This document shows positions 20,991 to 32,721 of a DNA stretch of 64,000 nucleotides, one piece after another. Origin of the DNA: Psococerastis gibbosa (lineage: Eukaryota; Arthropoda; Insecta; Psocodea; Psocidae); assembly GCA_963971405.1 (NCBI GenBank), contig OZ020492.1, positions 18,568,204 to 18,632,203 on the forward strand, given 5' to 3'. The position numbers were made by a program, and so were the translations under genes. How positions within the stretch are numbered: the first letter of the stretch is position 1; each line of letters begins with the position of its first letter. The notes beneath the pieces were generated by a model. That model saw only the letters and a list, made by a program, of their open reading frames with translations, searched no databases and was not told the origin of the DNA.

Positions 20991-21869
20991 TTAACGAAAA
21001 AAAGTTGCCATAATGTAGGAGAAAAAAATGTATGCTCTTCTACATTTCTGCACATAGTATATGTAGTCGGCACTGGCACCGTTTGGCCACAGAATTTGAA
21101 GGCGTGAAAACCCAAGAACAAGTTAGTACTACGCTTCCGAAATCTGTGCCAACCGAATTTAGTGCGGGCTGCGAGTATAAAAGAGGAAAAATTATTTCAC
21201 TTCACATATTCTTTTTTTTTTTTTAAATTAAATTTGTTGGCACGGGACTTTTTCGAGTATCTCAGCCGGTCGCTGTGTGTGTGCGGGGGTGTTAACTTAT
21301 TTGGTTATTGTTGGTAGTTTTCGTTTAAAATGGTGTTTGTCTACAGGTGTTTCATGACTCCAGTCTTGATAAGAAAGTTTAATTTGCCATGACAGGCTCA
21401 TGTTTCATGTTTGTCTCACCATCTTATTTATAGCTCTATATGATCGATATTGTATGAGAATTTTGACTTTATTTAAAAGACGCCAAGTGAGAAATATCAC
21501 TCCTAGAGCCCTCAATTTGCATTAAATTGGCTGAAATGCTCCTCTACATTTCGATACATGACGTGTGGCCTTCATTAACACCAATTGGCCACAGTTTTGG
21601 AACTCCTTCCTTGGATCACCCTAATTGTCTTTGTACAAATCAAATTCAACAATTTTGGCCAATCTGTGCTGGGAAGAGGTATCTTACCGAAACGGGTCAC
21701 TGTTAATATATTTCATTGTGGATCAGTTGCGTCTCACTCTTTCTACAATTTTAAGTAGGAAGAGGTAGGCTACATGTGAGATGCTCATAAAATATTCTTC
21801 TGCTAATTAATTGTTTGGCCAAAATAGGAAAAATGCTTATAATTTTTTTTAAACCTACATGGCACCGGA

Positions 21870-22115
21870 TAGTTTGCCCACAAATCGAAATGAACAGACA
21901 GACAGACAGACAGACAGACAGATAGACAGACAGACAGACAGACAGACAAGACAGACAGACAGACAGATAGACAGACAGACAGACAGACAAACAGAAAGTC
22001 AGATAGATTGACTGACTGACAGATCGACAAACATTTGGACCTCAAAACGTGTAAATCCGTTAAAATCTCGAAATCGAACATTCCGGACATCACATGACTT
22101 TCATCATACTGTACT
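21870..22115. repeat. Family D fragment with GACA/GATA microsatellite expansion
   Basis: The order CCACAAATCG, GACAGACA, GGACCTCAAAACGTGTAAAT, AATCTCGAAATCG is that of family D (compare 31595-31790 and 60590-60765). Here the short internal GACAGACA has grown into about 100 bases of GACA with a few GATA units (about 21893-22020). Confidence 0.75.
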
Positions 22116-22309
22116 ACACATTAATGGGGAAGCAAAAAGTCCCACCGATCCATGGTCTATACAATCGAAGCAGACGCCTTACCGTCGTTGGCAGCGAAAA
22201 AAACGAAGCTGGTGGGCATGTTCATGACCACATTCCACAACATCCCAAATAGAGTCGTGGTTAAAAGTTCCTCAACTGTATGAGGTATTTTATTAGGGTT
22301 AGGTGGATC

Positions 22310-22480
22310 CAGGCACGGCCGTAGCCAGACATTTTTTCGGGGGGGGGGGGGTCCGTCTGACGTCAATCAATAAATTTAAAACTCCATGCTATTCTATTGT
22401 ACGCTGTAATTCGGGAGGGGGGAGGTCCCAGATCCCCTGGACCCCCCCCCCCCCCCCCCCCCTATGGCTACGGCCTTGGA
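22310..22480. mobile_element. hAT-like MITE with G tracts (family A), copy 2
   Basis: The left end is CAGGCACGGCCGTAGCCAG. The right end, read inward, is CAAGGCCGTAGCCATAG. Long G and C tracts flank an AT-rich centre. The target duplication could not be fixed. Confidence 0.6.
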
Positions 22481-23127
22481 CTCATGCCAGGTGGAAAAAT
22501 TCTTCCTTTCATACAAACTATACTATTCCTGACCTTAAATAGTAATTCAACAGCCAAGAAATATACAATTAAAATTTCAACTTTTAATTTAATGTTTATT
22601 TCTATTCTCTATTTTACTTGAGTATCCCACTTAACCACAGGGATACTGAGACCAAAAATTATATTTTATTATTTTATGGTTCAATCAACATGAGAACGAG
22701 ATTTTAATCATCCATTTTCAAGGAGATGTAAATTTCGAATTTATTCAACCCAGATTACTCTGTCAGATGACAAGGTTTGTCACGTACTTATACCAGATCC
22801 GTATCCAAATATTTGAGAGGCACCGAGAGAGAAGTGAGTGATGGGCGCTTCTGGGCAACTTAAAAAGTTTTCTTGCAATTTCAGTCTAAATGGGAGGTAA
22901 TTATTCAAATATATAATTGTCATTGATGTTTTTACGCTAATATTAAAACCCCAACTTATCAAAGCTTTTGGGTGAGCTCAGATATTAAATTCTTTTAGCA
23001 TAGGAGTATGTCTTAATATTATCCTATTTTGAATTTTCATGAGTCTGGCTGGCTGAGTTGGCTTGATAAGCATCCATGATTTGCTATTTGCGATAATGGG
23101 AAAATTTTGAGCTCTTTCACTTTCAAT
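22481..23127. other. Intron 2 sequence without recognised features
   Basis: AT-rich. No gene-like reading frame, terminal repeats or tandem structure was noted. Confidence 0.4.
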
Positions 23128-23400
23128 AACCGAAAATAGTGGATATAGAAAAACTGGGCATGGCGGGATTTCAACCCACGATCTACGCCTAATGGATGGA
23201 CCACAAGCCCACCCCCACACAAGGTTATGAAGACGCCCCGGTTAGGCGTACATCGTGGGTTCGAATCCCGCCAAGCCCAGTTTTTTCTATATCCTTTAAT
23301 TTCGGTTATTACGTGGAGGTTACCTCCTCATCCAAATTTAATTTAATGTCAGTGTTATATACACCATATAATACTGCAATATAATGTTCACTTTCGTTTC
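23128..23400. mobile_element. Palindromic repeat with tRNA-like core (family C), copy 2
   Basis: Mirror halves ACTGGGCATGGCGGGATT (left) and AATCCCGCCAAGCCCAGT (right) each include a tRNA-like B-box (GGGTTCGAATCC on the right). Outside lie TCCTTTAATTTCGGTTATTA and GTCAGTGTTATATACACC on the right and a matching AATAACCGAAAATAGTGGAT on the left. Confidence 0.65.
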
Positions 23401-24047
23401 ATCAATTCGTCTGTAAGTTATTTAAGCAAAGTCCGGATACTTACATAATCAAATTTTTACAGTCACAAATTGCAAGTCCTATGGTAAATTTACAGAGCGT
23501 TCGTAGCTACTGTATGACAACAAAAATAACTATAAGCTGTTTTTAAGTAAATCGCTATGTCCCTATAATGGGGAGGAGAAATGCAGGCCGTACTCAGGAT
23601 TTTATTCAGTTGGGAATGAACCGTAAGTAGCCCAGGTGGACAGGATCTGATTTATTTTTTCCCGTATTGTAGGCCTACTCGAAGCCACATAAATAAGATT
23701 TACTGTTTAAAGTTCAAAAGTCTTCTGTGAGATACAGCTGGATTGCTACTACGCTCTATAGCCATTTGGAGAGAAAGTGTTTTCAAAATATCATATTTCC
23801 CTACAGGTTACAGTACATAAACTGCAGTGCAAGTTGTGGCTGCTATAAATACAGCCGTAAAAATACAATAAAATTGTAATGTTCCGTGCTTTTACAATCT
23901 TGTGGACTGTATGTACACTACTAAAAGCTAAGCGTCACTATTTTTTTAATAGGTTTTCCTCCTAAGATATTTCGTGTAGTGCAACTAACACTGCCTTTAC
24001 TCCAATATTTTGTATTTATTTTTTGAAGAAGGGCTTTTATGGGTGTG

Positions 24048-24290
24048 GACATGGCGTAGCTAGGATCGGATCCAGGAGGGGGGGGGAGGCAGGTTCAAAA
24101 ATTCGATTAAATCGATTGGTTTTCGCGGATTTATTTGATTTTTTTAAAAATATTATCATTGAAATCTGATTAATTACATCTAGTTTTTTTAGTTTAAATT
24201 CCCTGCACTTTTTTGTATTGTGTAAATTCATCAAGCAAAGTCCAATTGGGTGGATTCAGCCGGGGGGGGATTATCAGGTGTGAGCCCGAC
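24048..24290. mobile_element. Family A-related MITE (A' subfamily), copy 1
   Basis: Begins CATGGCGTAGCTAGGATCGG and a G-tract. The centre, ATTAAATCGATTGGTTTTCG, then ATTGAAATC and TTCCCTGCACTTTTTTGTAT, matches 38093-38339. The right tip is eroded. It ends about 35 bases before esterase exon 3. Confidence 0.55.
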
Positions 24291-24326
24291 ATAACAGATT
24301 AATGTGTGAAGTTGTATTGTTTATAG

Positions 24327-24436
24327 GTAGTCCACCAAGTGAAGGATGGCCTGTAATGCTCTGGTTTCACCCAGGAAACCTTAGTGTAGGAGCGACTAGC
24401 TTGTGGGATGGCTCCGCTATAGCAATGGGACAAAAG
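24327..24436 (+). CDS. Carboxylesterase/cholinesterase-like gene, third coding exon (residues 132-168)
   Basis: Acceptor TTTATAG (ends 24326) and donor AAAAG|GTGAGG (24436/24437). The reading frame joins in phase 1 from exon 2 and leaves phase 0. It encodes SPPSEGWPVMLWFHPGNLSV, then GATSLWDGSAIAMGQK. In active esterases the same position reads His-Gly-Gly, whose glycines form the oxyanion hole. Here it is His146-Pro147-Gly148-Asn149, so one expected glycine is Pro. A competing acceptor four bases downstream (GGTAG) would break the frame. The intron that follows is 369 bp and mostly microsatellite. Confidence 0.92.
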
Positions 24437-24456
24437 GTGAGGAGAATAAAATATCT

Positions 24457-24683
<227 letters not shown>

Positions 24684-24805
24684 GGCCCAGCCACCTCAGA
24701 TAATCCTCTACAAAATCAGATTGCCCCCATGACTAACACGGAATAACTGCGGAGTACATACCAAAATTTCATTATTCCAATATTAATGGCCATTTTATAT
24801 TTCAG

Positions 24806-26185
24806 ATAATTGTAGTGACAACCGCCTATCGCTTAAATATTTTCGGCTTCTTCACAACAATGGATCACATGGCCCCGGGAAACGCAGGTCTTCTGGATCA
24901 AGTCGCTGCTCTTGACTGGGTCAGAGACAAAATCGCAAGTTTCGGAGGCAGTCCTCGAAATATAGTTCTCTGCGGACACAGCGGAGGAGGTGCGAGCATC
25001 GGACTTCATCTCGTTTCTCCACATTCACAAGGAAAATTCTCACGTGCTATCATTATGAGTGCTCGAGGGCTTATCAGTAGAACTGTACGACCCCCAAGTC
25101 AAGTGTCTGAGGCTATGAGAGCAGTAGCTGATAAATTTCTTTGCGATTTACCTAGCAATTTACTTCTTGACTGTCTGCGAAGACAATCTCCTGAGTATCT
25201 TCTTCAAAATAGTGCGTTGTATTTAGCCTCTTTCGGACCAATAATTGATCTGAACTATGTTCGAGGAACTCTAGCTTTTTTACCAGATGACCCTGTTCAA
25301 CTTGTTGCCAGTTCACAGTTTGCACGCGTACCTATTTTAGCAGGATACACTGATATGGAAGATGCTTTGCAGCTTTTAGAGACTAACGACAACGCACAAA
25401 GAGGAGTGTCTTGGGATGAGTACAATATGGCTGTTGCTGAATCAGTGGGCGAAGATATCGACAGTCTTGACCCTAATGATACTTGCATTTTAGAATTAGC
25501 TTCTTCTCACCTTTACGATTCAGCTCTTTTTTACTACACGCCAAGACCACTTATTTTAGATTCAACAGTTTTCCGAGAACGTTTAGTTGCACTAATGACC
25601 GAAAAATACTACGGATCTGGGGCATATCTTTTAGCGTCAGCTTTAGCTCAAACGAATACCCCTACATATATATATAGATTTGACTATAAGATTAAAACAG
25701 ATCATTTTATAAGATTTCCTAGGAATGAAACGCATTTACCAGCTTGGGTTAGTGCAGCGCATCAGTTTGATTTGCCTTTTACTTGGGGTATGCCTTATTG
25801 GACAAATCTTATGAAAAATTTAACTTGGAATAGTGCCGACAAGAAAATGACTGACACGATTCTTATTTTATGGGGAAATTTTGTCAAATATGGCAACCCT
25901 ACACACTCAGGTATTAATTTAAAATGGGATGTTTTTCGGGAGAATACTTCTGGAGTTATGATTTTAGATAGAAATTCTAACATGAGTGACGTTTTGAATT
26001 TAGATTATAAAGCTTTCGAGTTTTGGAATAACTACTACCCTAAAGTATACAACGTCCTACTGAGAAGTTGTAACATGAGTAATGCAGGGGAAACAATTTA
26101 TAAATTAGAACATTATCGGGCTAGCTCAATGGTTTTGATGCTTTCGATGAGTTTTATGAATGCTTTGTTTTTCATTATTCGGTAA
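24806..26185 (+). CDS. Carboxylesterase/cholinesterase-like gene, last coding exon (residues 169-627)
   Basis: Acceptor TATTTCAG ends at 24805; stop TAA is 26183-26185. The exon starts IIVVTTAYRLNIFGFF. The nucleophile elbow FGGSPRNIVLCGHSGG fits the type-B esterase serine signature (Ser227). The acid is Glu353 in GYTDMEDA and the base is His487 in SAAHQFDLPFTWG, so the Ser/Glu/His triad is intact, unlike in neuroligins. Six N-glycosylation sequons are present (Asn392, 475, 506, 548, 560, 591). The last 18 residues are hydrophobic (SMVLMLSMSFMNALFFIIR) with almost nothing after them, which suggests a GPI-anchor signal or a tail anchor. The product is probably an extracellular or surface-bound esterase or a related adhesion molecule. 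The total of 627 residues is normal for the family. Substrate is unknown, and the Pro in the oxyanion hole (exon 3) may reduce catalysis. No canonical AATAAA follows; AATACA at about 26243 is the nearest variant. Confidence 0.93.
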   Translation: MIVVTTAYRLNIFGFFTTMDHMAPGNAGLLDQVAALDWVRDKIASFGGSPRNIVLCGHSGGGASIGLHLVSPHSQGKFSRAIIMSARGLISRTVRPPSQVSEAMRAVADKFLCDLPSNLLLDCLRRQSPEYLLQNSALYLASFGPIIDLNYVRGTLAFLPDDPVQLVASSQFARVPILAGYTDMEDALQLLETNDNAQRGVSWDEYNMAVAESVGEDIDSLDPNDTCILELASSHLYDSALFYYTPRPLILDSTVFRERLVALMTEKYYGSGAYLLASALAQTNTPTYIYRFDYKIKTDHFIRFPRNETHLPAWVSAAHQFDLPFTWGMPYWTNLMKNLTWNSADKKMTDTILILWGNFVKYGNPTHSGINLKWDVFRENTSGVMILDRNSNMSDVLNLDYKAFEFWNNYYPKVYNVLLRSCNMSNAGETIYKLEHYRASSMVLMLSMSFMNALFFIIR

Positions 26186-26379
26186 TATTTAATGGAATTG
26201 AAAATATTTTAGTGCTTAAAATTTTATTTCTTTAATGAATTGCAATACATAGATTTATATTTATCGTAACATTAATTTAATTTTACTTCTCTTTATCCTT
26301 GGAAGTTGGAACTTTGCTTAATCACGTGGTAGAAATGTAAACAAAAGTAGTCAGGTAAGTTCTATATAAGGAAGATGGG

Positions 26380-26586
26380 ACATCCGTTCTCCCTGTTATA
26401 ACCGAGATTAGAGGACTTAGAGGGAGCTGTACTTGTCGAGCTTCTGGTCCAGCGGTTAAGACGATGCCCCCTATAGGCGTTGATCGTAGGTTCGAATCCT
26501 GCCAAGTCCAGGTTTTTCTATATCCTCTAATTTCCGACATGTGGACCCAGGATGGACTTCGAGGGATTGGAAACCACGATCTACGC
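26380..26586. mobile_element. Family C repeat with the clearest tRNA-like core
   Basis: TTCTGGTCCAGCGGTTAAGA (A-box region) and GATCGTAGGTTCGAATCC (B-box region) are spaced as in a tRNA. Inverted CTAATTTC/GAGATTAGAGG arms flank them. The acceptor stem does not pair convincingly, so it is not called a tRNA gene. A Harbinger-like element (26590-27023) is inserted at its right edge. Confidence 0.6.
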
Positions 26587-27026
26587 TTAAGGGCCATCCA
26601 TAAATTACGTAACGCAAAAATTTTGGATTTTAAACCCCTCCCTCCCCCCTCGTAACGGGACAGTAACGATAGTAGCCCCCCCTAATAATTACGTAACACT
26701 ACCTCAACCCCCTCCCCCCTTTAGTCATTCTCCTGCCAATTCTTTGCTCAGAGGGGCCATCCTCCCTTCTACGCGATTAAATGCACTCCTACCGGGAGCA
26801 TTGGTAGCTATAAATAAGGCATCCAAGTTTTGTTCTACGAAGTGATGAATATTGCAATATTTGTTCGGTTTTATCGCGCGTACTTTGAAAAAATGATTTA
26901 ATCTATTTTTAACTTTATAAAATTAAAATTGAATTTTTACGTCCCCTATCGTAACGAAGCGTAACGCTGATGGGAACCCCCCCCCCTCCCCCCAGAAGCG
27001 TTACGTAATTTATGGATGATCCCTTA
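26587..27026. mobile_element. PIF/Harbinger-like MITE, copy Q1
   Basis: TTA at 26587-26589 and 27024-27026 flanks inverted ends GGGCCATCCATAAATTACGT and, from the right, GGGATCATCCATAAATTACG, both continuing AACGC. The interior has C-rich tracts and repeated ACGTAAC motifs, with no coding capacity. It is related at the tips to 57241-57656. Confidence 0.75.
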
Positions 27027-28249
27027 CGATCCCCCCCCCCCCAACAACAAAAACCTGCGCACCGCCTTGATGCAGTGTATATTGTTTTACACTAATGATA
27101 TCTTGCGGACCACTCTGGCATAGCCTCGTTCACGGACCACCTGTTGGGAACCATTGGCTTATGGCTACCATTGCTTATGTAAGTGGAACGGCCTAGCTAG
27201 ACCTCTGTCACCGCCTCTAACACAATTGCATAGCCGTGGTTTTGCAGACTCTCACTAAGCTACAATTTCTTATCGCCGATTTTCTACCAAGAAATTCCTT
27301 AATGTCTCTATTCATCTATTATGTATACAAATGTATTGTGCCTTCAGGCAAAAATCGTATTATATATATTACATTACATATTATTCAGTACAATTTAACA
27401 AAATAAGCCTTTCTACAGTCAATCCAGAGCCCAGCTTACCTGTGGATCTACAATGGCGATTATTTTTAATCTTAACCTGGGATTAAAAATGTAAACAAGG
27501 TAATTTTATTAATGGAAAGTGCTATTCAAAATTGGTTCGTTTACATTTTTAACCCCCCCCCCCCTTGGAATAAGATAATACTAAATGGCAAAGTCGGCTC
27601 GCTGGAATGCGCAAACGTTCCATTAATATTAAATAATTTGGAAGGGAAATACAATATTCCGTTTGGAACAACCTTAAAGTGCGTTGATGGGATTCAGTAA
27701 CGTCTGTGAATGCCGCCCTCAAGGCGACTAATTTAAAATATCATGTAATAAACTACGGGAGGGGGGGGGGCATCCTAAGTTATCGCTGAAGTTATTACAC
27801 ATTCTCATCTCACCAGTTGTAAATGTCAGACGCAAGGTAAACGGCAGGAATCGGCTATAGCTAAAAGCTCTAAGTTTCTGAAAACAGAAATATTAAGCAT
27901 AATGCCTATAATGTACTAATTTGTCTTCATCCTACTTGAAACAAGAAACCAGAAATACTAACTTGATTAAAATTTCGGGCGAAGGGACATTACAATACCA
28001 CCCCTTGGCCTATTCCGAGGGTTTATCCTCTCCCACGGCCGGCATTTTTTCTGATCCAAAGTCTCATCTCACTGAATTATATAAAGCTTCCGCCTGCTTC
28101 CGTGTCCCTTGCGTTAAAACCAATGTCTCGTCTCCCACAACAGTTGATTTTCATTTATTTCCTGACATCTCTTACCCCTGCAATAATATGATTTTTTAGA
28201 CTAGCCATTTAAAATTTGTACTGCTTTACAAGTTTACAATGACTGACCT
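27027..28249. other. Gene-free stretch with a family R copy
   Basis: Between about 27440 and 27575 a family R repeat reads CTTAACCTGGGATTAAAAAT, then GTAAACAAGGTAATTTTATT and a C-tract, matching 41528-41675. A G-tract occurs at about 27761. The rest shows no gene or repeat boundary. Confidence 0.45.
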
Positions 28250-28435
28250 TGCCCATTGGTACTTATAGTCGGTGTGGGTTGATATCGTGGAGTATACCAG
28301 TTTGCCAATGGCCAAAAATTAATACGGAAACAATACAAATAATACCAAAACCCATGGGGTCGTTGGCATTGGACAAGTGACTTATGGGCCACAATAAGTA
28401 GGTCTGGGTCCATAAAAAGTCCTTAAAAACGAATA
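28250..28435 (-). repeat. Dispersed repeat (family I), copy 2
   Basis: On the minus strand it gives TATGGACCCAGACCTACTTA, then TGGCCCATAAGTCACTTGTC, then ATTTTTGGCCATTGGCAAAC, as in copy 1 at 13088. Confidence 0.65.
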
Positions 28436-29754
28436 ACAAATAACTCCTGCAATAACATAATTATTCAGACTAGTAATTTATAATTTGTACTGTTTTACAA
28501 GTTTAAATCAGTGGCCGAGGGGGATGGGGCTTACACATGAGTTCGTATTTTGTTTTTCTTTATAAATCATCATAAAACATATAGTACAAGTCAATAATAT
28601 GACAAAAATATGGTCATTTCAACGACCTATAGCCCCAAATTTGAAGAGGTTTCAAGAAACTTACATGATTTTCTCCATTTTTAAAGGGGATTTTATTATA
28701 TAAAAGCATCCAAACACGATGCTTCCGGGAATGCCAGTTTTGGGAGTTGGCAGACCGGGCCGTATCGTGTTTATAGAAGAATGCCCTTCTTGGACTGTTG
28801 TCATTCCTGTTTTTGAAATCCCAGGACTTCGGTTTCAATGGAATTCCGAGAGTCCACGCCAAGGGGCGAGAGTTTGAACTTAGCTCCTTCTTGCATAACA
28901 TTTTTATTTTGCGGAGGTTTTGGTAGGAAACTTGTCAATAGAACAGAATAGCTAGAACGTCAAATTGGTCCATTTCTGCCTATTTCTTTTTGATTTTACG
29001 CATAATACAATGTCTGAATGTAACAACAACTTTTTACGCCTTCGGTGCGGGTCCGCCTTTTTTTGTGGCATGCCTGGCCGCATCATCTGTGAGCCCAAAA
29101 ATCCATTCCACTCCTCGCCGGGAATGGTATTCCTGACGTGGCATTCCCGCAAGCATCCATCGTGTGTGGGGGCTTTTCGATGTATGATTGAGTACGAGAC
29201 AGGTACCAACCTACTCGTACTATAACACGTGTTTTTACCTGCAGAAAATTGACTATGCAACAGAGACAATAACCTTGGAAATTTTGCGCGCTATACGATT
29301 GGTTTCTGTGGTCGAGTAGTATGGTGCTCAGGGACAGACAGTTTAGTGCATTTTTCCCCTTTGACGGAGCAGTAGAATCCGGGATGATAGACAATTTTCT
29401 TTCTTTCTTCTTTCTTTGTAATTATATTTTTCCTCTTTCTTCGAATAGGCCTACCGCACATTTTCACATTGTTTGCGAGTTTTTATAGCCTGTCATACAT
29501 TCAATTATTAAGTGTGGATAGATTCGTGATAAAGAAGCCGCACGTACAGCTTACGGTACCCCTTCAATTGTAGCGATGTCGGTATTAAACTTGTTATCCA
29601 CATTTGTAGCCCAATGCAAATCTTAATATACTAATAGACTCATCAAAGCACAATAACTGTTAGAATCCAGCAGCGTATTCACAAATGGGCCGGACAGGCT
29701 ATGACTCAGAGTGGCAGACTTTAAAAGGTAGCAAACAATAAAAAGAGTCTTCAC
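28436..29754. other. Intergenic stretch, no confident gene
   Basis: Open stretches on both strands (28614-28901 and 29083-29394 minus) share the short motif WHSRKH, encoded by GGCATTCCCG(G/C)AAGCATC in opposite orientations at about 28732 and 29140. This suggests an unrecognised repeat rather than exons. A partial family B tip (AGCAGTAGAATCCGGGATGA) is at 29369-29390. Confidence 0.35.
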
Positions 29755-30240
29755 TCCATACATGCTTGAACTAAATCTTTCCCCGGGGAGACCCCTGTCC
29801 CCCTGTTTCCAGTTTTGTTAATATAGTCATCGTCTGAAAATCAATTTTTTTTGCCGGCAAACTATTTCACGCCTATTTTTTAAAAAACATTCCCCGGGGT
29901 AGCCCCCGAGTCCCACTTGTTAGCTGTATTATTTTTCAAATGTAAAAAATAAACACAACTGCTTTCAAAGTGCGTAAATTCCACTATTTTGGGCCTATTT
30001 TGTTCTCAAAATAATTCCCTCGGGGGAAACCCCCGGGCCCCCCTTTCTTGCAGCAGGCCTACTATATTCTTCGGCTGTAAAATCTTAGCGTTATTAGAAT
30101 ACATGACAAGACGTATGTATATACATCAAATTGTGTAAAACTCCACAATTTCAGGCCTAATTTCTTCAAAACACTTCCTCGGGGGGGACCCCCGGGCCGC
30201 CCTTCGGCCTCCCGAACCCTTAGGTGTCTGGACAAGGGAA
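29755..30240. repeat. Tandem array of G-rich family E modules
   Basis: Four modules (CCCCGGGGAGACCC at about 29780, CCCCGGGGTAGCCCCCGAGT at about 29893, CGGGGGAAACCCCCGGGCCC at about 30022, CGGGGGGGACCCCCGGGCCG at about 30179) are separated by AT-rich spacers of roughly 110-160 bases. The spacers share a GTAAAATCTTAGCGTTATTA- or CCACTATTTTGGGCC-type sequence. The array ends CCCGAACCCTTAGG, as at 17.2 kb. Confidence 0.6.
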
Positions 30241-30339
30241 ATCAAGAAAATTAAGATCATACCCCTAATTAGAAGATCCGTACTTCCATGAGAACGACTT
30301 TCCTCTTTTTGTTTTTACTATTTTGCGAAAATTGGGGGG

Positions 30340-30452
30340 GGGGGGAGACACCAAATGAAACACTTTGAAGACCTATCGTAAGTGGGCAAACTTCATGTAT
30401 TGATATTGTGTGAAAACTGGACCCCCCAAAAAAAATTCTGGCTACGCCGCTG
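30340..30452. mobile_element. Partial G-tract MITE of the hAT-like group
   Basis: A G-tract, an AT-rich centre, then GGACCCCCCAAAAAAAATTC and TGGCTACGCCGCTG. Read from the right this is CAGCGGCGTAGCCAG, a family A-like tip. The left tip was not found. The following 30453-31441 shows no gene. Confidence 0.4.
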
Positions 30453-31441
30453 ATACTCGCCCAAATTTAAATCTTGTGATGACTCGCGTAGTGCTTCTCT
30501 ATGTCCCTGGTAAGCTAAACATCTCGGTTAACAATGTGATAATGTAAATCTTCACTATATTGAGCAACAGCACCTGACTTCCGGGCCGTTTTTACTAATT
30601 CCGTGGAGTTCTATACGAGACAATAGTATGAACTTTCCCTGTAGGGGACATATGACGGACGCATGGTTATCCCCCAAATAGAACAAAGGTACAGGAAAAC
30701 CCTCATATTCCCTTGTTAGACTTAAGCCCTAAACAATTGTTGAGGAATTGGAGATGCCCGGTTTTGACTGGGAGCGGGTCGACTTTCACTGGGTGTGCGG
30801 TCATGGTCCTTAAGAGCCAAGGACTGCCGGCCCAAGGTCTATGAGTTCACACAGGAACTTTCTTAGCTGCCTCCGTAGGACGAGCCTAATCACCTGTGGA
30901 AGGGTCAATTAGGTCGGTCCCATTTATTGGAAATATTGCCGATTAACGTTTCCAATACCAATAAATAAATACATAATTAATGGATTCATTTTTTAGCTAT
31001 AATCCTAGCGAGTTAGCTGTTAGGGCCATAAGGCCCTCTGTTAGACTCAACTGGGGGTCAGTAACACTAGTAAAATTTACATGGGGATAGAGTAAGACGC
31101 GACAGCGACCCAGTATAAATATTTTTCTGTTATTGTTCTGGGGGGGAGGGGCTATTACTAAAACCCCACAAAGTGCTTTTCATTTACAGTGGATAAATCG
31201 CACTTTGTAAGCTTTTACTAAATTTGAAGGTTGTTCTAGATGTACTAAAGACTTAAAAATTACACAGTTTTAGTAGGCCCAGGTGCGTTCCCTTTTGAAA
31301 TATATTAGTTAAAAATATCCTTAAAGACTTACTCGCCAGACTCCCTTTCCCGTTAGCGGAAATAAGGGGTTGACTATAAAATTTCATTTTTTTTTTGTGG
31401 CTGAAATAAATTAGCTTAAATTGCTTCATACCCACGCATAC

Positions 31442-31800
31442 CAGAGGCGTAAAGTTTTAGTATGATGGCGGGGGCTTATGACGCCATCAGGCAGGATAAG
31501 GAAATTTTTGAAAGTAAAGCCCCCAAAAATTCAGTTAGCGCAAAATAAAGTAAAAACTTCAAAGGTATGACTTTTGTAAACCTGCATACCAAATTTAAAA
31601 AAATCCACCGGGTAGTTTGCCCACAAATCGACGAACAAACAGACCAACAGAGAGACAGACATTTCGCAAAAAACATTTTATAGGTTCCTGGGACCTCAAA
31701 ACGTGTAAATGCACTGAAATCCCGAAAACGAAAATGTTGACCATCACAAAGTTTTCCTTATAGAACGTGTAAATAGGAAAGCAAAAAAATTTCCCTGTGG
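31442..31800. repeat. Family H end fused to a family D copy
   Basis: 31442-31520 (CAGAGGCGTAAAGTTTTAGT, then GATGGCGGGGGC and CATCAGGCAGGATAA) is the reverse of the right end of the element at 5400-5711. From about 31595, family D follows (GCCCACAAATCG, GGTTCCTGGGACCTCAAAAC, CCATCACAAAGTTTTCCTTA). Confidence 0.55.
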
Positions 31801-32014
31801 GGAAACCCTAAACCGGACAGCAGAAGTGTTTTTTTCCATCGAACATAAACATATTCGCTAGAATCCCATCAGAATAAAATGCTCCTGAATTTCCAAAAGT
31901 TTCGCCGGAGAGACCCACCCCAACTTTTGTTGTTAAAATACAACTGTTTACAGTGCTCATTTTCAAATTCATTTTACGTATAAAAATTGATTTGGCCTAA
32001 AATATGTCTGCCGC

Positions 32015-32178
32015 CAAGGCCGTGCCCAGGTTTTGATTTCGGGGGGGGGGGGGGTCCAATTTTTTTAACGTAATTTATTAATGAATTAATTCTTCAAACC
32101 ATACAGGTTTACATAAAAAAAATTATTTCGGGGGGGGGGGTCCGGATCCCATGGAATACCCCCCTGGGCACGGCCATG
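32015..32178. mobile_element. hAT-like MITE with G tracts (family A), copy 3
   Basis: Inverted ends are CAAGGCCGTGCCCAGG and, from the right, CATGGCCGTGCCCAGG. A G-tract sits inside each end. The possible eroded target duplication is TCTGCCGC/CCTGCCAC (6 of 8). Confidence 0.65.
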
Positions 32179-32721
32179 CCTGCCACAATCCTTTCCCCAT
32201 GCCAAAGCATGGTTAATACATCGGATGACACCCAGAGTTAGAAATTTCTTCGGACGGCCCTGTTCCCAGTGACAATATGAGAGCAGAAAGTTCCTTTCTC
32301 GTCAGACTTTCCTCCATTAATGGGAACGCCCTTGCCAAGGCCGGCGGCATTTGTTTTTCAGTTCATTAATCAATCACTTATCAAAAGATGACTTAACTGC
32401 CCATTATTTAACATTTAATGGTCCTTGAACAATGCTGCCTTGCCTTATTCAAGTTAAACTGACTATTTGCCTCACGTCACCCCTTTTTTGGGGCGTATAT
32501 AGGACTGGGATTAAAGTATGGGGAAAGTGAAGGGCTTTCTATGGATGTAGAGGCGTATTTAAGTATCTGCCACTTCAGGGCCAAACATTGTGCCCCCCCC
32601 CCCATGTGCCCTACCCAATGCAGCCGCTGCGTAGTGGCCGTTTTAATAACTCAAATTATTTTGTGGGCCCCACACCAAAAATAGATAATTTATCCCCAAA
32701 ATGCCGCCCCTAACATTTAGT

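Noticed and set aside
21751-22093. Cys/Leu/Ser-rich open frames
   Set aside because: They translate the GACA/GATA repeat inside a family D fragment.
26437-26515. tRNA gene
   Set aside because: A- and B-box-like sequences are correctly spaced, but the acceptor stem is not convincing and the segment lies within a multi-copy palindromic repeat.
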